This document shows, in pieces, positions 1 through 5,835 of a stretch of 5,835 bases of DNA (the stretch's first letter is position 1; each line of letters opens with the position of its first letter). Under the pieces are notes generated by a model. The model was not told the DNA's origin. It saw only the letters and a program-made list of their open reading frames with translations, and searched no databases. Where the stretch lies: the NCBI GenBank assembly GCA_905372345.1, contig CAJPPE010000118.1, positions 1 through 5,835 of the forward strand, in the 5' to 3' direction. Source of the stretch: an uncultured Treponema sp. (GTDB lineage: Bacteria; Spirochaetota; Spirochaetia; Treponematales; Treponemataceae). The translations under genes and the position numbers were made by a program.

Positions 1-522
1 GTCATATTCTATAAGGGTCTTTACAGGTAAATCTCCTAGCACCTTGCTATAATTTAAAAATGGTAAACCTACAACCCCGCAAAAACCGGCAACTTCGGCA
101 CCGCCCTCTTCTAAAATCTTTCGGGCAGCATTTAAGGTTCCTCCTGTGGCAATCAGGTCGTCCAATAGAAGGACTTTTTGCCCTCTTACCACATCGGTTT
201 TATGTACTTCAACAGCGGCTTGGCCGTATTCAAGGTCATAAGAGGCAGAGTAGGTTTCTCCGGGAAGTTTTCCTTTTTTGCGGATTAAAATAAGAGGTAT
301 TCCCATTTTATAGGCAAAGGGAGCCGCAAAGATAAAGCCTCTGGCTTCAATAGCAGCAACAGCATCTATCTTTTCGCCCTTGTACATTTCCGTCATTTTA
401 TCAAGACAATAGCTAAAAACTTTTGGATTAACCAAAATACCTGTAATATCATAAAAAAGGATTCCCTTTTTAGGGAAGTCCGGGACACGCCTTATGGCAG
501 CATCGATTATTTTATCTTTCAT
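1..522 (-). CDS. apt: Adenine phosphoribosyltransferase, C-terminus cut by window edge
   Basis: Cytoplasmic purine-salvage enzyme that converts adenine and PRPP to AMP and pyrophosphate. I read 174 codons from ATG (522-520) with no stop before the edge. The family is usually about 170-180 residues, so only a few C-terminal residues should be missing. Visible signatures are RRVPDFPKKGILFYD (11-25), the family's N-terminal adenine-side segment; IEARGFIF (58-65); the flexible-loop region RKKGKLPGET (81-90); and the PRPP-binding motif VLLLDDLIATGGT (117-129) with its paired aspartates. The ATG is chosen because it places these motifs at normal distances from the N-terminus. The frame stays open upstream to a TTG 12 codons earlier, but that codon has no ribosome binding site and would lie on the promoter. 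It sits 56 bp downstream of aroA and has its own likely promoter. Identity is very secure. Confidence 0.96.
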   Translation of the reverse strand, partial: MKDKIIDAAIRRVPDFPKKGILFYDITGILVNPKVFSYCLDKMTEMYKGEKIDAVAAIEARGFIFAAPFAYKMGIPLILIRKKGKLPGETYSASYDLEYGQAAVEVHKTDVVRGQKVLLLDDLIATGGTLNAARKILEEGGAEVAGFCGVVGLPFLNYSKVLGDLPVKTLIEYD

Positions 523-529
523 AAGAAAC

Positions 530-558
530 AGTCTACACCTTATTTTTGCAATGGTCAA
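530..558 (-). promoter_or_regulatory. Predicted sigma-70-type promoter for apt
   Basis: On the minus strand a -35 box TTGACC (558-553, 5/6 match to consensus) is followed by an exact 17-base spacer and a -10 box TAGACT (535-530, 4/6 match). Only 7 bases separate the -10 box from the apt ATG, so transcription should begin at or within a base or two of the start codon. An AAGGTG that resembles a Shine-Dalgarno sequence lies inside the spacer and would not be on a transcript made from this promoter. It could only act on read-through from aroA. The prediction is by eye. Confidence 0.6.
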
Positions 559-560
559 TA

Positions 561-570
561 GGAATATTCC
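561..570. repeat. 10-bp perfect palindrome upstream of the apt promoter
   Basis: GGAATATTCC is a perfect inverted repeat in the aroA-apt gap, two bases upstream of the predicted apt -35 box. Its position would suit an operator or activator site. It is not followed by a T-run, so it is not a convincing intrinsic terminator for aroA. A short AT-rich palindrome can occur by chance, so function is uncertain. Confidence 0.3.
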
Positions 571-578
571 ATATCTAT

Positions 579-1943
579 TTATTTTTCAGTCATACTTAAA
601 CCCATATTTTTAAGTTCACCTAAAAAAGACGGATAACTTATATCGAAATACTCGGCGTTTTTTAGGGTAAACACAGTTCCATCTTTATCATCGATACCAA
701 AACCCATAACGGTAAGCATCATAGCTATACGGTGATCTTTATGAGAATCAACAGCAGCAGGCCTTAGGTTTTTACCTGCGTTTCCTATTATACGCAAAAA
801 ATCCCTTCCCTCAGTAATATCTGCCCCAAGTTTTTTTAGTTCCGAGGAAATTACTGAAAGCCTATCACACTCCTTATAACGGCAGATTTCTATGTTTTTT
901 AAAAGAGTTTCGCCTTTTGCAAAACAAGCTATTGCGGAAAGAGCCGGAACAGCATCGGGAATATCGGAACAGTCAAATGTCCCGCCCTTTAAACTTGAAG
1001 GAAAAATTTTAAGAGTTTGCGATTCCTCTTCAAAGCGGATATCCGCATTCATTTCCTTTAAGACTTTTACTATCCTCGCATCTCCTTGAACATCATTTAT
1101 ATCCATATTTTTTATGCTGACAGTTGAAGCCGTAATCAGGGCTAAGGCAATGGGAAAGGCTGCACTAGACCAGTCGGCCGGAATACTTGCCGAAAAGCCG
1201 GGTTTAAAATTAGCGTCTAAAATATCGCCGTTAATTTTAAAAGTTTTAAAATCGTCCGAAACATCAAATTTAATGCCGCAAGTTTTAAGCCAATGAAGGG
1301 TCATTTTTAAATATGGAAGCTCCCCTGCTCTTTTTAAATTTATTTGTAAAGGAAAATCTAGTAAGCCGGCTCCAAGCAGGAGGCCGCTTACAACTTGCGA
1401 AAAATCCCCCTCAAGACAGAGTGATTTTTCTTCAAGGTTTTTAATTGATGAGACCTTTCCAAAAACCCGTATGGGAGCTTTTTCATAGCTGTCAAGAAAT
1501 TCATATTTTAAGCCGAGCTCCTCATAAATTTCGATTAAGGGCTTCACAGGCCGCTTTAAAAGCGATGAATCTCCGGTTAAAATAAAATCGGAAGACATTA
1601 AAGAAAGAATGGAACCTAAAAAGTAAAAAAGAGTGCCGGAATTTCCTGCGTCAATTTTTATCGGCTTTTGTTTTTCAATTCTTTTTTTTAAACCTTCTTT
1701 CGGAGGAAAAACAATTATACCAGCAGAGAAATTAGTTTTTTGTTCTATTTTGAATCTTACGCCTAAAGATTCAAATACCGATATAGCCGTTTTTGTGTCT
1801 CCGCTCATCAGAAGATTTTTTATTTGGGAAGAACCTTCGGCAAAAGATGCCAAAACAAGAGCTCTCATCGAATGACTCTTTGAGGGCGGAACCTCTATCG
1901 GTAATGAAGATACAGGTTTTGATTTTTTAATCTTTAAAATCAT
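579..1943 (-). CDS. aroA: 5-enolpyruvylshikimate-3-phosphate synthase (3-phosphoshikimate 1-carboxyvinyltransferase)
   Basis: Sixth step of the shikimate pathway: transfers the enolpyruvyl group of PEP to shikimate-3-phosphate, leading to chorismate. At 454 residues it is full length (family about 420-450). Visible motifs: PPSKSHSMRAL (19-29), with the Lys-Ser-x3-Arg substrate residues at 22, 23 and 27; GNSGT (100-104); KRP (130-132) with the PEP-site arginine at 131; FSQ (181-183); PADWSSAAF (255-263); IPDA (328-331) with the catalytic aspartate 330; RYKECDRL (355-362) with Lys357, Glu358 and Arg361; and DHR (403-405). Oddly, the arginine that normally follows the GNxGT motif is Tyr107. The wording PPSKSHSxR and SQ in place of SSQ recalls chlamydial AroA as I remember it. 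The ATG overlaps the upstream TPR gene's TGA (ATGA) and has no close Shine-Dalgarno sequence, suggesting coupled translation. Function as AroA is highly likely, subject to the Tyr107 question. Confidence 0.95.
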   Translation of the reverse strand: MILKIKKSKPVSSLPIEVPPSKSHSMRALVLASFAEGSSQIKNLLMSGDTKTAISVFESLGVRFKIEQKTNFSAGIIVFPPKEGLKKRIEKQKPIKIDAGNSGTLFYFLGSILSLMSSDFILTGDSSLLKRPVKPLIEIYEELGLKYEFLDSYEKAPIRVFGKVSSIKNLEEKSLCLEGDFSQVVSGLLLGAGLLDFPLQINLKRAGELPYLKMTLHWLKTCGIKFDVSDDFKTFKINGDILDANFKPGFSASIPADWSSAAFPIALALITASTVSIKNMDINDVQGDARIVKVLKEMNADIRFEEESQTLKIFPSSLKGGTFDCSDIPDAVPALSAIACFAKGETLLKNIEICRYKECDRLSVISSELKKLGADITEGRDFLRIIGNAGKNLRPAAVDSHKDHRIAMMLTVMGFGIDDKDGTVFTLKNAEYFDISYPSFLGELKNMGLSMTEK

Positions 1944-1952
1944 TTTTTTAAA
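1940..1952 (-). promoter_or_regulatory. ATGA stop-start overlap with slippery A7 run (TPR gene / aroA junction)
   Basis: The TPR gene ends in codons TTA AAA AAA TGA, and the last A of the A7 run (1949-1943) is also the A of aroA's ATG. The four-base overlap favours re-initiation on aroA by ribosomes that finish the TPR gene. In the TPR frame the sequence also reads as T TTA AAA and A AAA AAA, both matching the X XXY YYZ -1 frameshift pattern. A -1 slip on the second would put the ribosome exactly on aroA's ATG codon in frame. The overlap is seen directly; use as a frameshift site is inference. Confidence 0.5.
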
Positions 1953-4222
1953 AGAGCTTTAAGTTCCTTTAGGCGTTCTTGGTCGTTACAACCGGTTAAA
2001 AGCTTTATCGTTTCCTTAGCTTTTTCTTTACGGTTTGTTTGGATATAAAGGTTTGTAAGATCGAATAAAAGCTCCTCGCTTTCGCCGAATTCTTCGATAG
2101 CTTGTCTTAAGCTGACTTCTGCACGGGCGTGGTCGCCTTTTTTTACCGCAAGAAGAGCAATAAGCCTGTATATTCTTTCCGTAGGTTCTATATCCATAGC
2201 CTTAACCAAAAGGCCGTCAGCATCATTTAGGTAGCCTATCTGTATTGAGTTTTCGGCCTTATCGGTTAGAAGAACGGGATCAACAGGTTTTAGCTTTAAG
2301 GCCTTTTGATACCAAATATCGGCTTCATCATATTGCTCATCAAAAAACAAAGCATTTGCATAAACATGAAAGGCTTCGGCCCTATTCCTTTCTGCAGCCA
2401 AGTCGGCGGTTCCGGCCTCTATGTCAAAAAGAGGTGCACATTCTTTTAAGCGGCCTTGAAGACGCATAACTTCTACATAGTTTTCTAAAATAACTATCTC
2501 ATCGGGGAGCATCTTACGGGCCTTTTCAATTTCGATTTGTGCATCAAAAAAGGCATCTTCATCAATAGCACAAAGAGCTTTTAAATTAAAAACCCATCCG
2601 TTATTAGGCTCAAGGGCTTCAGCTTCCGAAAGAGGAACAGAACAGTCTTCCCCTATTAAATACAAGGACTCCGCCAAGCGGAAATGATAAAGCCCGTGTT
2701 CGGGGCCTAGCTTACAAGCCTTTTTAAAGAATTTAACGGCTTCTTCAGGATTTTCATCATGAATAAGAAGACCATACAAATACCATATTGTAGAGTCACT
2801 TGTCTTTGCATCACATAGTTTTTTAAAATTAAGCTTAGCTTCCCATTTGTTATCTACAGCATAATAGAATTTACCGCTTAATGCCCAGGTACGCTCATCC
2901 TCAGGAGCAATACGCTCAAGGGCGTTTATTACATCGGCCATTTCGTTATATTCTTCGGAAGCCAAAAAGAGTTTTCCGGCTTCCACATAGGAGTCGACGG
3001 CCTCAGCTTTTTTTTCTGCAAGATTCAACTCGTTTGCTTCATTGTATTTTAATAAGCCCTGATCCGGTTTTAGCTCAAAAGCCTTTGCATAAAAGGCGGC
3101 CGATTTTTCATGTTCCCCTTGGGAATTTAAAAAATGCCCCTTTAAAGAGCAAAGCAAAACAGACTTTTCAATTTCTTCATTCGGAATACTTTTTAGAATA
3201 TATCCCAATTTTTTCATATTGCCGGATTGATAGTAAAGGCCGGCAAGCTCTGCCATTATTTCATAATTATCGTGTTCAATATCAAGGGCCGATAAAAATT
3301 CTTTTTCAGCATCCTCATTTAAACGTTGAGCAAAATATATTCTTCCTGCTAAAATATGATCTTGAATAGTCGGTTCACGGAGTTTCCATGCCTGTTTTAT
3401 TTGGTAGATGGCTGCAACATATTGCCCCATAGCATAATAGGTTGAAGCAAGGTTAATATAGGCCTCAGGAGAAATTGCATCAGGATTATTGGCGGCAGAA
3501 TCGGTATTTTCTACAAGAAGGGGTTGAGAGATAATTTTAAATTCGTTTAAGTAAAATTTTACCTTAGGATAGGATTCCCAGTTTTGTCCTGCAAAGCCGA
3601 TTTTTCCGGCAGCTTGAACAATATCGGAATCGAATTTACCTAACCAAGTATTATTTACAAGAACCGTTATACTTGTTCCCGCACAGATTAATTTTATTTT
3701 AAATTTTGAACTATCGGCATCGGTTAAGGGTTTTGTCCAGCCTAGAATGGGCATGGGAGTAGAATTAACAACAGCTTCAAGCCTTATCCATCCCTTATCG
3801 GAAATAAGAAGCGAATAAAAGGCTTTATCGCTTATGTGTCTAAAGACAAAACCGGCCGCACAATAGCCCGCACTTGTATTTTCTTCAGGAAAGAAGTTAT
3901 CGGTAAAAACAGGCAGCTCAATTTCGGCATCAAGCACAAAGTCCTTATATCTAAATAATGGGTTTAGAGCCCAAGCATAAAGATGTTTACGCTTTAGCTC
4001 CAAAGAATAGGAATGTTTACCGTCAAGGTTTTCTTCAAACAATGATTGATACCCGTCTCCTGTTTCTTCAATGAAACGAGCTTTTTCCTTTTTAGAAAAG
4101 TCGGCTTCCCATATTTCTTCTTTGATTTCTTCCGTGTCTATTACAGACTGAGCCTTTTTACCCTCATACTTTTTTAGAATCTTGTTCTTAAAATAAGAAA
4201 AATATAATTTAAGTTTTTCCAT
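1940..4222 (-). CDS. Jelly-roll (LamG/DUF1080-like) and tetratricopeptide-repeat protein, function unknown
   Basis: A 760-residue protein of unknown function. Residues 1-60 are charged (N-terminus MEKLKLYFSYFKNKILKK), with no signal peptide or membrane span. Residues about 72-232 read as a concanavalin-like beta sandwich: alternating strands such as FVLDAEIEL (95-103), AAGFVFRHI (122-130), FYSLLI (135-140), FKIKLICAG (174-182), ITVLVNNTWLGKF (185-197), GKIGFAG (206-212) and VKFYLNEFKI (221-230), the pattern of DUF1080/LamG domains. From about 250 to 745 it is tandem TPR helices, roughly 12-14 units; clear ones start near 252, 287, 355, 476, 614 and 649. Nine scattered cysteines fit a cytoplasmic location. 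TPRs usually mediate protein contacts, and the sandwich may bind glycan or protein; no catalytic residues are evident. An in-frame TAA nine bases upstream fixes the ATG as the earliest start, and no Shine-Dalgarno sequence precedes it. It follows the permease gene by 48 bp and overlaps aroA. Confidence 0.9.
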   Translation of the reverse strand: MEKLKLYFSYFKNKILKKYEGKKAQSVIDTEEIKEEIWEADFSKKEKARFIEETGDGYQSLFEENLDGKHSYSLELKRKHLYAWALNPLFRYKDFVLDAEIELPVFTDNFFPEENTSAGYCAAGFVFRHISDKAFYSLLISDKGWIRLEAVVNSTPMPILGWTKPLTDADSSKFKIKLICAGTSITVLVNNTWLGKFDSDIVQAAGKIGFAGQNWESYPKVKFYLNEFKIISQPLLVENTDSAANNPDAISPEAYINLASTYYAMGQYVAAIYQIKQAWKLREPTIQDHILAGRIYFAQRLNEDAEKEFLSALDIEHDNYEIMAELAGLYYQSGNMKKLGYILKSIPNEEIEKSVLLCSLKGHFLNSQGEHEKSAAFYAKAFELKPDQGLLKYNEANELNLAEKKAEAVDSYVEAGKLFLASEEYNEMADVINALERIAPEDERTWALSGKFYYAVDNKWEAKLNFKKLCDAKTSDSTIWYLYGLLIHDENPEEAVKFFKKACKLGPEHGLYHFRLAESLYLIGEDCSVPLSEAEALEPNNGWVFNLKALCAIDEDAFFDAQIEIEKARKMLPDEIVILENYVEVMRLQGRLKECAPLFDIEAGTADLAAERNRAEAFHVYANALFFDEQYDEADIWYQKALKLKPVDPVLLTDKAENSIQIGYLNDADGLLVKAMDIEPTERIYRLIALLAVKKGDHARAEVSLRQAIEEFGESEELLFDLTNLYIQTNRKEKAKETIKLLTGCNDQERLKELKALLKK

Positions 4223-4270
4223 AATATTTTAAAAGATTACAAAAAAAACGCATTTTAGTCTAGCAGGTAA
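4223..4270 (-). promoter_or_regulatory. 48-bp AT-rich gap with a weak candidate promoter for the TPR gene
   Basis: On the minus strand a TTGAAT (4281-4276), overlapping the last codons of the permease, is followed by 18 bases and TAAAAT (4257-4252). This would start a transcript with a U-rich leader of about 20 bases before the TPR gene's ATG. The gap also holds a run of eight T (4248-4241), preceded only by a very weak AAAA/TTTT hairpin, so I do not call a terminator. In AT-rich DNA, matches of this quality are common, and read-through from the permease gene is equally possible. Confidence 0.3.
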
Positions 4271-5835
4271 TTACAATTCAATACTTGCAATTTTATTTTC
4301 TGCATATATTCCATAAGGCTTAATCAAAACGGCAAAGACAGCGGCAGGTATACCGCAAAAATAAATTAAGATTACCCATAGATAGGAATTCATGCTGAAA
4401 AATATTACAACAGCGGAGAGAGCCAAAATAATCATATTAAAAAACATAATAAAAAGTACATTCGTATTTTGCTTCATTGCTGCAACAGGATTATCCCAAT
4501 GAAGTTTAGGATGAGCCGTATCCAAAAATAAAGAAACAAGGTTTACAAGAGCCGAAAAGCAAAGAGCTACTAAAGACGATAAAACTATATGAAGAAGGCC
4601 GAATTTAAATATAAAGCCTGCAAACCCCACACCTATTATTATGGCAAAAAGAGCGAAAATCATGGCATGGGCTAATTTAGCATACATATAAACCGCAATA
4701 TCAACAGGTAAACTCTTTATAAACGGAATAAATTTAACATCTCTTGAAAGAGCCGTATCTGCGATGTTGGTCATTGAACCTAAAAAGCCTGCTGCAAGGC
4801 CTGTAACTACAAAGCCCGCATTTCCCTGCATAAAATCGATTACATTGGGAGGAATATTATTTAAGTTTAATCCTTTTGCAATACTTATAACAATCAACAA
4901 GATAGGCATAAAGATAATTGAAAATGGGCCGTTTAAAAGATATACAGGGGTGCGGTTCATCATTTTAAATTCTCTTTTTATATAAGCCATAAAGGGAGAA
5001 GATTTTTTTATGTTTTTATGTAAAAAGGCTGAAACCTGTTTTGCTTCCAGTTTTTTTATGTTTTTTTCGTTAAAACCTATTAAGCTGTCGGTATAAAGTT
5101 TTGACATAAATCCTATAACCAAGGCCGGAAGAACTGCACAAAAAGCAATCAGCAATATGATATATAAAAAGCTTAAAATAGAAACGGGATTACTTAAAAT
5201 ATAACCTACAAGTTTTACCGGCGGATAGTATGAACCGTAAGTTTGAAAGGCGGAAGCATTTGATTCAACCATTCTATAAAGAGCCTCAGGATCGGAACCC
5301 GAAGCCGATTGGATTATATAATTAAAACCCAAGGCAAGAGCCATACCTAAAATTCCGTTTACAGCCATTATAACGTTTTTATTTTTAAAAACTCGAGTAA
5401 AACGCATAATGAGGATATTAAAAAAATAACATACGGAAATCATAGGCAGAGGAATTACAAGGGCACAGATGAGGGCAGATATATAAAACATAAAGGGCGG
5501 AGATTCCATATACCCGTAAATTCCCATTAAAACTGCAAAAAAAGCAACAGATGTAATGAGCGAATTAAGGCTGTTTGCAAAAAACTTTGAAGCAAACAAG
5601 GTACGAGGCTTAATGGGCATAGACAAAAACTGTTCTTCAATTTCGCCTATGTAGTAGGTAGAAATAGTAAGCATGGACCCGAACAAAAGACTCATAAAAG
5701 AAATCAGAACTGCCGTTACCTCAAAAAGAATACTTATATTGTTTACGGCCTTTGCCGTGCCGTATAGACCGAAAATCAAAAAGCCGAATATAAATAAAAA
5801 TTCCGCAAAAACAAATAAAAAGAGAATTACCATTC
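4271..5835 (-). CDS. ABC-2-type transporter permease with two homologous halves, N-terminus outside window
   Basis: An integral inner-membrane protein of an ABC transporter. About 12 hydrophobic segments are visible in the 520 residues after the in-window ATG (5833-5831), near 2-23, 36-58, 92-107, 115-141, 153-175, 216-241, 302-320, 335-352, 383-408, 411-435, 457-479 and 485-504. The cytoplasmic loop EEQFLSMPIKPRTLFASKF (66-84) is echoed by FIPFIKSLPVDIAVYMYAKL (368-387), suggesting two fused six-span ABC-2 permease units. The second unit opens with AYIKREFKMMNRTPVYLLN (283-301), the usual ABC-2 cytoplasmic lead-in. No such lead-in precedes the first span, so the true start is probably beyond 5835 and the ATG at 5833 is internal. 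The NPVAAMKQNTNVLF segment (448-461) resembles the 'putative ABC transporter permease' family (PF16949-like), as I recall it. No ATPase gene is in the window; it would be expected upstream. The substrate cannot be inferred. Confidence 0.85.
   Translation of the reverse strand, partial: MVILFLFVFAEFLFIFGFLIFGLYGTAKAVNNISILFEVTAVLISFMSLLFGSMLTISTYYIGEIEEQFLSMPIKPRTLFASKFFANSLNSLITSVAFFAVLMGIYGYMESPPFMFYISALICALVIPLPMISVCYFFNILIMRFTRVFKNKNVIMAVNGILGMALALGFNYIIQSASGSDPEALYRMVESNASAFQTYGSYYPPVKLVGYILSNPVSILSFLYIILLIAFCAVLPALVIGFMSKLYTDSLIGFNEKNIKKLEAKQVSAFLHKNIKKSSPFMAYIKREFKMMNRTPVYLLNGPFSIIFMPILLIVISIAKGLNLNNIPPNVIDFMQGNAGFVVTGLAAGFLGSMTNIADTALSRDVKFIPFIKSLPVDIAVYMYAKLAHAMIFALFAIIIGVGFAGFIFKFGLLHIVLSSLVALCFSALVNLVSLFLDTAHPKLHWDNPVAAMKQNTNVLFIMFFNMIILALSAVVIFFSMNSYLWVILIYFCGIPAAVFAVLIKPYGIYAENKIASIEL

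Noticed and set aside
60..293. 77-codon plus-strand open frame
   Set aside because: It is antisense to the conserved apt coding region, including the PRPP motif. The product is low-complexity and Arg/Leu-rich, with no recognisable family.
561..570. Palindrome as an aroA terminator
   Set aside because: The stem is five mostly A-T pairs with no loop bases and no following T-run.
892..1875. Three plus-strand open frames of 60-80 codons (892-1089, 1114-1296, 1633-1875)
   Set aside because: All are opposite well-conserved aroA sequence and have no family resemblance of their own.
2245..2469. 74-codon plus-strand open frame
   Set aside because: It is the complement of TPR repeats; composition and lack of any motif mark it as a shadow.
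2881..3369. 162-codon open frame on the plus strand
   Set aside because: It lies wholly opposite the TPR coding sequence. Its Arg/His/Pro/Gln-rich translation is what the complement of TPR codons gives, and it shows no domain.
4241..4260. T8 run after AAAATGCGTTTT as an intrinsic terminator of the permease gene
   Set aside because: The only possible stem is four A-T pairs, too weak for a terminator, and the T-run is typical of local composition.
4764..4985. 73-codon plus-strand open frame with hydrophobic stretches
   Set aside because: The hydrophobic character mirrors the membrane spans of the permease on the other strand; there is no independent evidence for a gene.

Overview
The window looks like bacterial chromosome from a host-associated spirochaete, most likely an oral-type Treponema close to T. 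denticola. This rests on the AT-rich, A/T-homopolymer-rich DNA, the wording of the Apt and AroA proteins, and the mix of genes. The assignment is from recall of family sequences, not from a search. All four genes are on the minus strand, so transcription runs from high to low coordinates, and coding density is about 98%.

In transcription order the layout is as follows. (1) 5835-4271 is a large two-unit ABC-2-type membrane permease whose N-terminus lies outside the window. (2) After a 48-bp AT-rich gap, 4222-1940 encodes a 760-residue protein with a jelly-roll (LamG/DUF1080-like) domain followed by about 12-14 tetratricopeptide repeats. (3) Overlapping its stop by 4 bp (ATGA), 1943-579 encodes AroA, 5-enolpyruvylshikimate-3-phosphate synthase. 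(4) After a 56-bp gap holding a good sigma-70-type promoter, 522-1 encodes adenine phosphoribosyltransferase (Apt), cut at its C-terminus by the window edge.

The permease, TPR gene and aroA could form one transcript, with aroA translationally coupled to the TPR gene. apt appears to have its own promoter. The enzymes belong to separate housekeeping pathways (chorismate/aromatic synthesis and purine salvage). Nothing in the sequence ties them functionally to the TPR protein or the permease.

I see no tRNA, rRNA, CRISPR array, insertion sequence or prophage signal, and no convincing intrinsic terminator. Most of the window is ordinary. The points worth a second look are the unusual jelly-roll/TPR fusion, a run of seven A at the TPR-aroA overlap that is a textbook -1 slippery site leading exactly into aroA, the loss of a near-invariant arginine in AroA, and an apt promoter whose predicted start site falls at the start codon.
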